From positions 44,719,250 through 44,783,249 of the forward strand of contig NC_068577.1 of the NCBI RefSeq assembly GCF_025698545.1: 64,000 bases of DNA. The letters are read 5' to 3'. Position 1 is the stretch's first letter; the number at the start of each line of letters is the position of its first letter. The stretch comes from Gossypium raimondii (lineage: Eukaryota; Streptophyta; Magnoliopsida; Malvales; Malvaceae). Below are positions 1-12,067 of the stretch, piece by piece. Below the pieces are notes generated by a model, which saw nothing but the letters and a program-made list of their open reading frames with translations, had not been told where the DNA came from and made no database searches. The translations under genes were made by a program, and so were the position numbers.

Positions 1-1992
1 TCACTTCAGTTAATCAGAGACCATACTCAAAATTATATCAACCACGTTCTAAAGAAAATCAATTTAGCGAAGAATTCACACTAATCAAAAGTCATAACAT
101 GAATAAAATCTTGCGCATAACTACTAAAGTGTCCCCAGAACAATATATCTAACACCATAAAACCGTAAAACAAGCCAATTATCTCAACCTATAAAACAAT
201 TTCTTATATATTTATTTAATAAAGTCTAATTGCCATAACTTAGATCGAATATACTATCACAAATGAATCAATTTTAATAAACAATCAAAATCATAAATCA
301 ATCCAAAAAGAAACAGGTAGAAGATTGTAACTCTCAAAAATAAAATTTATTCTAAGTAAATAAATTATCACTACTTTCTAGCAGAATAACGATTACTCAT
401 GAAGTGTGTATTTTAGGTCGACCGATATCATCTATTTATAGAAAGAGATATAAAAATCCTGATGGAACAAACTCTTGACAATTAATATTTATTTAATTGA
501 AAATACACTCCTACTCCAACTAGGGTAGGAGGGGTGACACACCCTAATAAATATTACTAGGGTTGTCACGCCTCAATGTTTACGAGGGGTATTTGGGCCT
601 CTCATGTATTTGATTCAATTATATGTGCTTTTTAACTAGATTAATTTATTAATTAAATAATTTTCTCAACTCAATTCTAATTATGTTCAAATCATAACAA
701 CTTTACCGTAAAAGAATTCATAAAGAAATATATTTAATTTCATTATTCAATGATTCACAATGACCAATTAGTTTTTTCATTTTCGAACTTCAATTATTTA
801 ATTATAATTAATTCAAAAATAATTCAAAAAATCTTAAATTAATTCTCAAGTCATTTTTGTACTTAATGAGAACACGCATTCATTTGTAAATGTGATCCAT
901 TTCTCTTACTTTATCATTTTCATTCATTTATGTTCATTTCTATCCATTTAATTTTACATGTAATTCATTTCGATTTCAACGAGCTAGCAGAGGGATCAAT
1001 TAGACATATATAATTATAGTTCAAATAATTTATAATTAAGTTCTAACTTTTCACCTATTAATTATAAATTTATTTAGTTACAAAGTTATTATAAACTTAT
1101 TTAGTTACGAAATCATTCCATTATAGTATTGTGCCTAAGCTCTCCTTAGTTATATTACATTATGAAAGTTATTCAATAAGTGCTCCTCTAATGACCTCAT
1201 AACTGTGTTACCCTCATAGGATATCCTTAATCTCTTTGGATTAAATTCGTTCTCTCAATATGATTATATTTTATCACATGGTAACCATTACATCTTCCTT
1301 TATGAAAAGTCAATTACTATCAAATAGTAATCAAGTCATCTATCACAATGACATATGACCCGTAGATATCATTTACCCTTTAGTTGGGCTATGAACTCCA
1401 CTATCGTGGAATGATGCTACATATTGCAAAAGTCGTATACCCAATGCACCAAGTTTTGGTTCTTTATTTATTTGAACTCAAGCTTTTACTTACACCAAAG
1501 TATATGAGTCATGCATAGATAGTCCATCATCCACTCAAGATTAAGATATGTCACACTATAAATGCATAAGTGAGTAAATTCATAAACGGATTTAGGATAT
1601 ATTTTACTTGGGTCATGTCTAATATACTGTACTATCAGTCCAGTCAGTAACATCTATATCTTTTGGGAGTTATCCACTCCGATGTTCAAGACAAAACATA
1701 TCTCCAATCGGACTTGATAGACAACATATTAGTCTTTCAATCGATTTGCTTGTTTTCGATATTTACTAATACAAGCCGTTTTTCTGTATTATAATCTGAC
1801 CACGTAACATCACCTAGTATTAGTTAAACATTAGATAATTAGTGAGCGAGTATTTGTTTCCATTTTACTTCACGTGCAAAAACCGTTGAGGACAATTTGT
1901 AAGAAATATTAATGTAATTAATGGATATTTTATTAAATCAATTTTTTTTAAAAATACAAGTGAATAAAGACGAATATATTACACTTAAGACA
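1..1992 (-). mobile_element. LTR-retrotransposon LTR (family A), copy 1
   Basis: Non-coding, AT-rich. Blocks at about 330-550 and 1660-1992 match 49600-49810 and 51005-51390 in the same order and orientation, so both belong to one dispersed family. On the - strand the right edge reads TGTCTTAAGTGT at 1992-1981, a plausible 5' LTR terminus beginning TG. The left edge is not resolved and may lie outside the window. No ORF with retroelement motifs is present, so this is an LTR or LTR remnant rather than a full element. The part from about 560 to 1650 is absent from the second copy, which carries another insertion there. Lineage not identified. Confidence 0.6.
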
Positions 1993-2504
1993 CTAGATTA
2001 AAAAAAAAAGAGCCCTAAGGCTTCCCAAAATGGACACCAATCCATTTTTTTCATTTCCTCTTTTGACATGAGAACATTACGAATAAATTTCAATTATAAT
2101 CCCTATACGTTTTAGATTATAAGAATGATTAAATTTTAATTTGATCCCTATATTTTGCTTAAATTTGAGACTTAATCTATATATTTTAATTTTGAAATAA
2201 TTTGATATCTCAACTTTTATAATGTCATTAATTAGTTTAAATATTTTATTCTAATTAAAATGATGATTTGAATTTTAAGAATTGTTAGCACCATTAAAAT
2301 TATTTAATAAATTCAGGTTCATTACAATATTATTTTTTGTTATGTGGATAACAAGTTTTTTTTCTTTTCAAAATGCTAGACCAACACAAAAGAATTTTAA
2401 TAATGTTAACAAACGGACCTAAATTTTTAAATTTTAAAAGCAGAGACTAAATTCTTAAAAATAAAAATATAAAGATTAAATTTCAAAAGTAATACTCAAT
2501 TATT
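1993..2504. other. AT-rich intergenic stretch
   Basis: No gene seen. The stretch has the wording of a common plant dispersed repeat (blocks of the kind seen as 'ttaatttgatccctatatttt'). Its two ends look weakly inverted to one another, but I could not fix element ends or a target duplication. Confidence 0.4.
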
Positions 2505-4622
2505 GCCCGGGGCCCAAAACTGTTTACAGCCCACATTTGGCTGAATACAAACCAAATACATGAGGCCCAATAAAGCCCAAACCAATAACACTATACAGCC
2601 CGAATTTTTCAAGGTCACAGAAACCCTAAGAGGCTGATGGTTTCGGGGCCGCAACTACCCACGTTCAGCAAACCGTTCATCGAGCCACGTCTTTGCTCAC
2701 ACGTTCGGCAGTTTCCATAAGGCCCGTTTCAACGTTCGTTCCACCTGCAAAAAAACCACGAATCACATCACAACAGGCAAGGGATAGAAGTTAATTAATG
2801 GTTATTAGTTTTGGGTATAAGAGGCCGATTGTAAACCGATTTTGGGGTTAGCAAAAATTCTGTAAAGAAAAATTAGAAAGAAAATACAGAGGAGAAAGAA
2901 ACAGAAAAGCAAAAGTTTTGAAGGTGAATTTGGATTTTCGTTTACTCTTTTACTCTTTTCTTATTTTATGTTTTCGGGGTTGCTTTTCTTTTTAATAAAT
3001 GAAGTAGCAAAAGGAAAGAGGAAGGATGTGCTTACCAGCAAGGAAGAAATCTGTTGCCGAATCGGAGACAGAGATGCCAGAGGATGCGGCGGCTTTGGGT
3101 GGTGGCTTGGGATAAAGAAAACCCTAGCAGAGCATTACTCCCCTTTTCTTTTATTTTGTTCTAAAGCAGAAAAAAAGAATTTAAAAAAAAAAAACAAAGC
3201 AGATTTTTTTATATACTGAAATCAAAACGGTGCCGTATTAGTGACCTGTGCGACCCGACCCATAAACCCGTTTGAATCCGCGCATTTCTTCTAAAGGGAC
3301 TATTTGCGCAATTAGTCCTCATGTTTTTATGGTGTTTTTCAATTATTTTTTTATTTTTTTATTTATTTCTTTCAAATTTTACTGCACATTTTATGTCTGT
3401 TTCAATCTAACCCGTGTTGTTGCGCAGCGTTTTGGAGGGAATGGATTAATTTCCCTTTTGGTCCCATACTGTTTATTGTGTGTTCTATTTAATCCATCGG
3501 TGTTTTATTTGTTTCAGATTTACCCCGAATTTCTGTTTTAAGTTTAATTTAGTCCTTTTGATTATTTTTCACTATTATTATATTATTAATTATTGTTATT
3601 ATAATTATAATTATATTATATATTATTATTACACCTATAGGTACACGCATATATGTTAATATATGTATGTATTTATATATATTTAAACATTTTTAAAAAA
3701 ATACATATGCATATTTTTATATATTTTATTATTATTTTATTTTCATAGTTTCTATATACATATATGTACACGTACATATATTTATATTTTATAATATTTT
3801 ATAGTTTTATAATCCAAATATATTATTTTTATATAATGTATATGTATATACGCTATTCGACACTTTTATAAATATTTTTTAATCTTTTTATATGTACATA
3901 TATGTTCATATTTTTATAATTACTAGTATATTATGCTTACATTTTATTTTTATGTAAACTTTATATATATTTTTGATTTTTGATTTTATTATTTTGTATA
4001 CATATATGTACATGCATCAACATCTTATCATACTTTTAAAGAAAAATATATTTTGATTTTGGTCAAAATACTTAAATCATCATTTTTTTAAAAAAATTTA
4101 AATATTTGGCAATCATGATTCTCGAGAAAGATCGTGTCCTAACTTACTGGATCGTGATCATTTTTCGATGAATTTAGAAAGCTAAGTATTTATTTTACAA
4201 TAAATTCACAATTTTCAAATAAAACCTTATTCTCGGGAATTCAAAATGTCGGGTTCAACTTACTGGTCGTGACATTTCGTTATCTCGAAATAAGAATTTC
4301 TAAAACAAAAAGCAATATTCGGTATTTTGAAGATATAAAATATTGTGCCCTAACTTACTGTGTGTGGTGTTTTATTTCTTTGAAATGAGAATGTTTTATC
4401 ATTTTAGATTCATTCACGGGTTAAAAATTTCTATTTAAAATCTTTTCAAATTTTCGACATCAAGACATAAAATAATCAAATTTGGTACCGATTTTTGGGC
4501 CACGAGGTGCTAACCCTTCCTCGTATGTGAATCGACTCGAACCTGCTTTTCTCAAATTTTGCGACGAAATTGTTTTTTTGGTGAGCCGATCACACCTTAA
4601 TAAAGGATCGGTGGCGACTTCA
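2505..4622 (+). mobile_element. Ogre/Tat-type Gypsy LTR remnant with primer-binding site
   Basis: The right part (about 4480-4622) ends with the phrase 'aaaggatcgg' followed by TGGCGACTTC. This matches the LTR end and primer-binding site layout known for Ogre/Tat Gypsy elements, whose site begins TGGCGACTC. Upstream lies a long non-coding LTR body with a GC-richer block at 2505-3300 and a very AT-rich block (3540-4090) rich in TATATGTACA-like words. No gag or pol follows the primer-binding site, so the internal domain is gone. Short ORFs here (for example at 2968-3219) have no recognisable protein features. The left boundary is approximate. Confidence 0.55.
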
Positions 4623-4877
4623 ATTTTTGTTTTTAAAGTCGATAACTTATTTTTGTTTTCAAAAAAAATGGTTTCGACATCAAATATACGAAACTTTGAA
4701 CAAATTGTAACCTTTAAATTTTTACATTATAATTTAATCAAGAAATAAATAATTATACCAACGTGAAGCATAGTTGGAAACTATACTAATTTTGAATAGC
4801 TTTTAGTTTTTTAATAATTTTTAATATTTCCTAATGATGTCATGTTAATGTATTAATCTAAGTATTTGTTACTGGTA
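4623..4877. other. Unassigned AT-rich spacer
   Basis: Follows the primer-binding site of the Ogre-type LTR; nothing recognisable is seen here. Confidence 0.4.
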
Positions 4878-5085
4878 GGGCCTAGTTTAGTATTATTTTT
4901 CAAATATATTTTTGAGTAAAAATATTTTGAGCAAAAATTAAAAGTTTTGCTTTTATTTTTGACTAAAAAGTATTTTGTAAAGCATTTGCTTTTGAAAAGC
5001 CTAAAAATATTTTGTTTAACAATGTTTTATTATGAAAATATTTTTATTTTAAAAATGCTTCTTAGAAACAATACTAAATTGACCC
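4878..5085. mobile_element. Short MITE, PIF/Harbinger-like
   Basis: The left end GGGCCTAGTTTAGTATTATT and the reverse complement of the right end GGGTCAATTTAGTATTGTTT form about 20-bp imperfect terminal inverted repeats around a 208-bp AT-rich, partly palindromic core. The GGGCCTRTTTGGTA-like start resembles Tourist/Harbinger MITEs. The 3-bp flanks (GTA and TAA) are not an intact TWA duplication, so superfamily assignment is tentative. Confidence 0.45.
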
Positions 5086-5269
5086 TAATTTAATTAAAAA
5101 TAATTTAAGAACTTAATTAATTTAATTTAATTTTAATAATTAAAATTCGAAACCTGAACCTATACTCAATAACCACAAACCAAATTAAATTTTTAAACCA
5201 AACCCTAAAAGCTTACTAACACTAATTTAATCTTACCCGGTATAAATTATTGAAAGAAAAATCTTACCT

Positions 5270-5690
5270 GGTTTAAATAAAATTACGAAACTATCACTAG
5301 ACTTTGATGAATTTTCTTTTTACTATTAAATTAAAAAAACTTATATTTTCGTCATTAAAATTATTCACTTATAACATTTTGATCACTCGTGTTAATGCCC
5401 TTACAACGTGAAGAAAAAGTGAGACAGCTTATTAATTTAAGGATCAATATTCAATTTGATTCTTAAACTATAGTTAAAATATTCATTTTGATACTTTAGC
5501 AACATTTTTAACCATAATTCTGAAAAATATTAAAAAATTTAAAGATTAAAAATTCTGAAATTTCATTATTTAATTTTTAAATTTATAAAATATTTTTTAA
5601 AATTATAATTATGTATAAAAAATAAAAAATTCATACTTTTAGAACAAAAATTTGATCAAATTATAATTATGTGAAATGAAGAACAAAAAC
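5270..5690 (+). repeat. Left terminal inverted repeat of the MULE
   Basis: About 420 bp, pairing with the reverse complement of 9440-9861. Shared landmarks in order: ACTATCACTAGACTTT, TTTTCGTCATTAAA, TTTTGATCACTCGTG, TTTGATTCTTAAACTATAG, AGCAACATTTTTAACC and AAAATTATAATTATGTA. The first six bases seen at the right tip are missing here. Confidence 0.7.
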
Positions 5691-5879
5691 AAACCTTCTC
5701 CGGTCTAAAATCCCACCAAAATCTTGATAAAATTCACCACTTAAAAGGAAACCAAATCCACCTCGGAACTAGCGGCTTGCTCTGCAATGCTTAAGAGCTT
5801 CATACCTTCTTTCCAGCACTCGGCACCTCTTTATAGAAGCCAAGCATATTCATTGATAAGCTCAACAGGGAGAAAAGCA
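5691..5879 (-). pseudogene. Captured gene fragment inside the MULE, left part
   Basis: A GC-richer island between the left inverted repeat and the solo LTR. On the - strand one frame reads about 15 residues before a stop ('DAFLPVELINEYAWLL') and another continues 'MKLLSIAEQAASSEV'. It therefore looks like exon DNA that has lost its frame. After removal of the solo LTR and small MULE it joins the fragment at 9216-9440. I do not recognise the parent gene. Confidence 0.4.
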
Positions 5880-6905
5880 TCTAATACCCCCTAACCCCAA
5901 ACCGTCGCCGGAATAGGGTTACGAGGCATTACTGGACATTTCGGATAATTTACAAATAATTCGTAAAAAAATAACAAACATATATAAAATAATCATAAAT
6001 TCATATAAATATATACCAATTGGCTTCATTTTTTTTTTAAATTCAATATAACCTCTTTATAATTATTGAACTTTCCTTGCAAATTTCAAATCGCAACCAA
6101 ACCAATTCCAATATTTTAACCAATACATTTATATACTCAAATATACTTAAATCATACTTGACATATTGACTTAACAACTTAATTAATGAAAACCCTATTA
6201 TCATTTCTAATTAGTTCATCAACTATTCAAGCCATTCCAATTCAATACCAATGCCATAAACAATTTCTAGCATTTTACTAATTTAATCGTCAAAACACCA
6301 AATATCTTTCTTTACAACAAAATTATATAACATACTAAAATAACCATTATAATCCCTATGTACATGCCACTTTCACTTAAAGGAAGAAAACATCACCAAA
6401 ATCTTTATCTTTGAGTCGGGATTGTCACGGATCTTGAACCGAGACTCTGACTCCTTTTTAACCTGCGCACGGAAACAATCGTACGCTGAGTATTTTATAC
6501 TCAATAGTATTACCATAATTCAAATTATAATAGCAATAAAGAAATAGAATTACCAAGCATGTAACTATCCATTTTCTTATTTATCAATTAATTCTTAAAC
6601 TTTCATCAATTAACAATAACAATAAAATTTATAACTATTCTTCAATTTCAATCACTTATCACATGTAACAATTTCAATCACTACTTGAACATTAAGTTCA
6701 TGCCTTTTGTTTTCAATCTCGATTTCAATCCACAATTTTAAATTTTCTCATATTCAATACTACAATCGATCAAATTCATTTGATTTTCTCATTTCAATTA
6801 TTCACACTATTAACAATCTGGACTTTGACGGATACACGGATTCCAACCCAAACACATTAGTATGGCACATTGTGCCTAAAACGGTACATAGTATCTAATC
6901 AGTAT

Positions 6906-6990
6906 ACGACACATAAGTGCCTGAAACGACACACGAGGTGCCTGATACGACACATAAAGTGCTTGAGATACGACACATAAAGTGCCTGAT
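6906..6990. repeat. Tandem array, units of about 21-26 bp
   Basis: Four imperfect copies of a unit close to 'ACGACACATAAAGTGCCTGA'. It lies inside the solo LTR at 5880-8607. Confidence 0.7.
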
Positions 6991-8062
6991 CGACAAAGCC
7001 GATAAATCCCGTACTCTTCCAAATCCTATGCATGCCAATTATATCTGACTCAGTCCGACTAGTTAATAGGGTATTTCAATTTCACAATCCAATTTTCACC
7101 TTTATTTCAAGAATTCATTTTCAATATCAATTATACTTTTTCATTCACTAATCAAAACACAATTCAATACCAACACATACTTTTCAAATTCACATTTCAA
7201 TTAAATTTTACTTTTCCATTTTCAAGTCAAATTCATTTCAATTCCACACATATATCCATTATTCAATTGAATTTCTTTCAACTTAATAATAATACTTACC
7301 TTATATTTCACTTACCTTATTATTTGCTTACCATACACATAATTTAAATTTAACATTAAAATAATAAATAATTTGAATTATAGTAATACAAACCCGAATT
7401 TTGCAGTTACTCCTCGACGACCTTCTCCTTCCCTTTTTATGCCGATACCTCGAATTCTTTATTAGCTACGAAAATTAAATAATTAAATAATTAATTGCAG
7501 CACAAATTTTACAATAATAATAAAATTTCTATCCAATTTTATACTTTAATTCCAATTTAATTCTAACTAGATTTATCTACTTTTCTAATTTAATTAACAC
7601 TCTATTTCTATTCAAATTTTATCTAAACTCAAATTTAACTACTAAAATTTCAACATATTTCACTAATTTCAAATTTTCCTCAATTTAGTCCCTACAACAT
7701 AAAACTTAGAGCTTACTTCACAATTTAATCCTTTTATCAATTCTAACTAGAAATTCTATCATTTAAATCCCTAATTCATTTTTTTGTTCAACATGAATCA
7801 TATTAAAAATCTAAGAACTTACAAAATTTTAGCTTAAATTCAACAAAACTTTGTTCTAAGAATTCTAAAACATCAAAATTAAAAGAAAAGGACTTGATTG
7901 ACTTACCAAATTAAAGCTTAAATCCTTAAACCCTAATTTTCCCTTTTCGTTTCTTTCTTTCTTTTCCTTCCCTGTTTCGAATGGTCTTTGTTTCTTTTCT
8001 TCTTTTATTTCTTTTATTCTTTTATTTTATTTCTTTTATGTATTAGTTAATAATAATAGCAA

Positions 8063-8065
<3 letters not shown>

Positions 8066-8103
<38 letters not shown>

Positions 8104-8117
8104 TAATAATAATAATA
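8066..8117. repeat. AAT microsatellite
   Basis: An almost pure AAT trinucleotide run with one interruption, inside the solo LTR. Confidence 0.9.
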
Positions 8118-8631
8118 TTTAATTCACAAATATCTTTTACTTAAATCATAAGAAAATATTTTATTTTATTACAAATGTGTTTTATATATTTTACACATTT
8201 ATTATTTTATCACCATAGAATTGTCTTCATCTTATTTATTTCCTATAATATAATATCTTAATTTTAATTAATATAATTTATAATATTTTAATTAAATAAT
8301 ATTTTATAATATAAATCAAGAAAAATCTAAGATTTTTCTATTGCCGCCTAATCTTAAGCCATTGGCTTATTTACCTATTAGGTCCCCATTTCTTCCTTCT
8401 AATCTACAATTAAACTTTTAACCTTTATTCACTTTAGTCTCTTCTTTCTAATTACTCTAAATTAGGATAAATTTACTTAATTAAAACATAATTAGACACA
8501 CCACTAGACTCATAAATATTTCTAATAATTATCTACAGGTTCAATTTTCTAAGACGGAGGCCCGATACTACTCTTTTTCCGATGCCCGTGAATTTTGGGT
8601 CATTACAAAACATGGACTTCGGTTCTTTCTA

Positions 8632-9215
8632 GGCTTAATGATAAATTTAGTTACTAACGTATACATGTTTTGTCAAAATAACCTTAATTGTATTTTTGAA
8701 CTTTTTTACCATCAACCTTTATCCTTTTTCAAATTGTTTTTTAATAGATTTGATGAAAGTACCATTAAAAAGTTAACGGGATGATGTGAAATTTAATATG
8801 TGGAACATTTTAATGATATATAAGCTATCTTGAAAAAGTTAACGGGATAATGTGGAATTTCATATGTGGAACATTTTAATGAGATGTAATCTATTACTTA
8901 GGTAACCTAATAAAATAAATACATGTGGGAAAAATAAAATAAATAAATAAGTCATGAAGTTAAAAAAATAACTCTTAATTTAAAGATAATAAACGTAATT
9001 ATCTAAAAAGTTTAAAAATGAATGCACACATTTAATATTTTTAGTATACTCATTAAAAATATTCCATATATGAAATTTCACATTATCCCTCATTAAATCT
9101 GTTAAAAAAAGCAATTTGAAAAAAAAAAGTTGATGGCTAAAAAAGGCTCAAAAATACAATTAGGGCCATTTTGACAAAACATATAAATGCTAGTGGCCAA
9201 ATTTGTCATTAAACC
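8632..9215. mobile_element. Small non-autonomous MULE nested in the larger MULE
   Basis: The left end GGCTTAATGATAAATTTAGT and the reverse complement of the right end GGTTTAATGACAAATTTGGC open terminal inverted repeats extending about 150 bp (shared 'TGTTTTGTCAAAAT', 'TAATTGTATTTTTGA', 'CATCAAC'). Flanking 9-mers TTCTTTCTA (8623-8631) and TTCTTTTTA (9216-9224) differ at one base and read as a 9-bp target duplication. It is 584 bp long and non-coding. Two internal copies of 'AAAAGTTAACGGGAT' show a small internal duplication near 8770-8850. Confidence 0.7.
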
Positions 9216-9440
9216 TTCTTTTTAAAGCATAAAGGATTAACCTACATTGACAGGAGTTGATGGAAAACCTTTAAGAGAATAGGGGTGGGGGAGTCCTCCT
9301 CAACCGCCTCCACCAATGCCCATTTCATCAAATCCTTAGGACTCTCCTGGAAGAAGGCAATGGCCACAACAAGCAGAAAATTCAAAAGAAACCCATTCAT
9401 GGATTTTGAATTACAAGAAAAAAGGACCATACCTTGAGTA
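9216..9440 (-). pseudogene. Captured gene fragment inside the MULE, right part
   Basis: On the - strand a candidate exon end (reading GVVWHLLK) meets a GTATGG donor, then an intron-like stretch ending TTCTTCCAG at about 9350. An exon follows reading ESPKDLMKWALVEAVEEDSP and further to a stop at 9242. An intron and two exon pieces next to a MULE inverted repeat are what a genomic gene capture looks like. Parent gene not recognised. Read without splicing, the 68-residue ORF at 9242-9448 simply runs through the intron. Confidence 0.45.
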
Positions 9441-9861
9441 AATGCCAAACAACTCCAAGAACTGCATAATTATAATTTAAAAATATATATAATTTTTAGA
9501 TTTTTTTACATAATTATAATTTTAAAAAATATTTTTATAAATTCAAAAAATAAATATTAAATTTTCAAAAAATTATTTTTTTATATTCTTAGAAATTTTA
9601 AATACAATTTTCAGAATTTTCGTTAAAAATGTTGTAAAAGTACCAAACTAAATGTTTTAGCTATAATTCAGGGATCAAATTAGAAATTAATATTTGAATT
9701 AATGTGCCACTCCACTTGTCCGTTAACTGCAATTATCGGACGAGTGACCAAAACGTTCGAAGTCGAAAACTTTAGTGACGAAAATGGAACTTATCATAGT
9801 TCAGTGGCAAAAAGTAAAATTTCACCAAAGTTCAGTGACATTTTTGTAGTTTACCAAAAAT
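9440..9861 (-). repeat. Right terminal inverted repeat of the MULE
   Basis: Mirror of 5270-5690. Read on the - strand it gives GGTAAACTACAAAAATGTCA near the tip, then TTTTCGTCACTAAAG and TTTTGGTCACTCGTCC in the same order as the left arm. The words are of a kind widespread as MULE termini in dicots (family knowledge). Confidence 0.7.
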
Positions 9862-9871
9862 AATCTTACCT

Positions 9872-10097
9872 CACGGGACTGGAATTATGAAATTTACATT
9901 CATGGACTAACGTAATCATTTTAGGCTTCACCAACTGAAGGGCAATCTAGTCTACATAAAAAAAAAAAAAAGCAGGAATATTCTCTCGACTTTCACTTCA
10001 TTTTGTTTTTAACTTGTATTTTCAGTTGAGTTCAGTCACAAGCCCAAAAAATCGAAGACAAAGAAACACAGAGCAGAGAGAGAGATTCAGGGTGAAA
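9872..10097 (+). promoter_or_regulatory. Promoter-proximal region and 5' leader of RidA
   Basis: Only about 226 bp separate the MULE target duplication from the RidA ATG. It holds an A-run at 9959-9972 followed by a C/T-rich stretch and a purine-rich leader (10060-10097). No convincing TATA box is seen. An in-frame upstream ATG at 10014 would add 28 residues, but homologous proteins start at the downstream ATG. Confidence 0.4.
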
Positions 10098-12067
10098 ATG
10101 GCCTGGTGTAGTTTAAGGTCTATTCACGTTCCAACCGTCGATGTCGGATTACTACGCACTCGCTCCCCGTTAGCCGCTGTCGGTGGAGTCGTTGCCGGCT
10201 CTTCATTTTTGCGATCTTCCTCCAGAAATGGCTCTCCTTTTGCTTGCTTAAGCCTATCCACTTCTCCTGGTAATAAAAGAAAGACGATCAGTAAGCTAAT
10301 GGGTTTCTTTTTACTGCTTGATTTTAGGTTTCCTTTGATGGGTTGCTTTAGAAAAATGGGTGAATTTGTTTGGCTTTGGATTTTAGTTTTAAGTCAGTCT
10401 TAAAAGCGTTACTTTCAATCAAGTGAATGTGAAAGGGAAAGAACATGGTCATGAAACATCTTGGCTTGGATTTATGATGGTTAATTAATAGTTATTTTGT
10501 TCGTCGTTTATGTAAGAGAAATTTGGGGAATTTATATTTGATTTATTACAATTTTATGACCTTCACTATGCTTGGAAGTCAAATATTTAGTAGCCCAAGG
10601 ATGGGGAACGATGGTGAAGGGTTTGCAGATGCTATGATTCGATTCTATACCCAATGAAGAGTTGGATGTTAGTGTTATTTGGAGGTTCCTTATTTTCATA
10701 TCCATTTCTAGATATGTGTCAAACAATGAAGAGTTGGAGCAACATAGGTTTCGTTTGATGCATCTAAGGTTTGTGATTATGTCTTGATTGTAGGGATTAA
10801 GGAGGCTGTGGCAACTGACAAAGCTCCAGCAGCATTGGGACCATATTCTCAGGCCATCAAGGCCAATAATCTTCTCTTTGTCTCCGGTGTTCTCGGTCTT
10901 ATTCCAGAGGTTTGTGATGTCTTCACTGAACTTTCTTTACATGTCAAGGTTTTATTCTTGGGTTATGTTACCCGGACTCATAATAAATGTTGGATACTGA
11001 TGTGTCTAACACATTTAGACACCTATTTGGAGAATCATACCCTCATATCCATGTTCTAATATGTATTGGAATTGGGAGTTTTAGGGAAAATGAAAAGTTT
11101 GGGTAACATAGGTCCTAGATGTCAGTTATATGCCCATGGTACTGATCATGTGTGTTGATTTTTTATTCTAGACTGGAAAGTTCATCTCAGACAGTGTAGA
11201 GGATCAAACCGAGCAGGTAATGTACTAATATGCGGACTAATGATTCTGTCAATGTGCTGCTTCATGTTCTGGAATTTCATAGCTGAAGACATGGTGGTAA
11301 TTGAAGTTTTCTATGCAAATCTGTAGGTACTGAAAAATATGGGAGAAATACTGAAAGCTAGTGGTGCTGACTATTCCTCTGTGGTTAAGACGACAATTAT
11401 GTAATTCTTTTTTAATTTCCTCTTATGTTTTTGTTTCTTATGATGATAAGGGTTGATTATCTGATATGAATGGGATCTTTATTATTTCTTGGGTTTTCTT
11501 GATGCAGGCTAGCTGACTTGAAAGACTTCAAGAAAGTAAATGAGATCTATGCTAAATGTGAGTATAATAGTCTGTTTTAAGTTCAAAACATTGCTTTGTA
11601 TATGGCTTTGCGAGTTTGTCTTAAACCCCATAATCATAGACAAAACTGATGAAAGAAAGCAGGGTCATCGTTATATAGCTTGCTATTCAAATTTTAGTTA
11701 ATAAAGTGCAGTAGACTTAACCCGTGAATTCTCACATGGTACAGCTGGCTTTACAATCAACCAGCTTGTTCTAGGCCATGCGTGTTAATCTGAGCATTGC
11801 ATCGAAATAAAATACAAGAGTTATGTGTGGAGTGTACTTGTTGATCGATGAATCCTCTTGTAGAAAGTCATGGCTTATAAAAAATGTTGATTAAAAGATT
11901 TCCATACTAGCAATCATTGTAGAAACTACATTTTAATTCAATCACTAAAAATGGTTTGTGTTGCAGACTTTCCTTCACCAGCACCGGCACGTTCGACATA
12001 TCAGGTAGCTGCATTGCCATTGGATGCCAAGATTGAAATTGAATGCATTGCGGCACTCAAGGCATGA
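10098..12067 (+). CDS. RIDA: Reactive intermediate deaminase A (RidA/YjgF family), chloroplastic
   Basis: RidA hydrolyses reactive enamine/imine intermediates made by threonine dehydratase and so protects PLP enzymes, mainly in plastids. Exons by eye: 10098-10269, 10794-10909, 11172-11216, 11327-11400, 11508-11557, 11967-12067; all introns are GT-AG, in frame, giving 185 residues, close to the Arabidopsis protein. Residues 1 to about 58 are Ser/Arg-rich and basic, like a plastid transit peptide. The mature domain begins at about 60 (KAPAALGPYSQAIKANNLLF, SGVLGLIPETGKF). It keeps the catalytic arginine (R161 in PARSTYQVA) and the C-terminal IEIECIA strand. The start is the first ATG after a purine-rich leader. 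Splice sites are predicted; identity is clear. Confidence 0.93.

Larger units (their letters stand above)
5880..8607 (-). mobile_element. Solo Gypsy-type LTR nested in the MULE
   Basis: On the - strand it starts TGTAATGACCC at 8607 and ends with the typical LTR close 'CCGGCGACGGTTTGGGGTTA' followed by a decayed GTTACA (now GTATTAGA) at 5880. Flanking 5-mers AAGCA (5875-5879) and AAACA (8608-8612) differ by one transition and read as the 5-bp target duplication. Length 2728 bp, no gag or pol, so a solo LTR. It contains the tandem array at 6906-6990 and the AAT microsatellite at 8066-8117. Confidence 0.6.
5270..9861. mobile_element. Mutator-like element with captured gene pieces (Pack-MULE-like)
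   Basis: The outermost parts, 5270-5690 and about 9440-9861, are diverged inverted copies of each other over roughly 420 bp. Both contain, in inverted orientation, the words for 'GTCACTGAACTTTG', 'TTTTCGTCA' and 'TTTTGATCACTCG'. The 10-bp word AATCTTACCT borders both ends (5260-5269 and 9862-9871), the target-duplication size known for MULEs. Just inside the inverted repeats is GC-richer, exon-like DNA that becomes one continuous block once two later insertions (5880-8607 and 8632-9215) are removed. No MURA transposase is present, so it is non-autonomous. The right end lies 236 bp before the RidA start codon. Confidence 0.7.

Noticed and set aside
2968..3219. 83-residue open frame in the GC-richer part of the first LTR
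   Set aside because: No domain, sits in Ogre-type LTR sequence, ends in poly-Lys from an A run.
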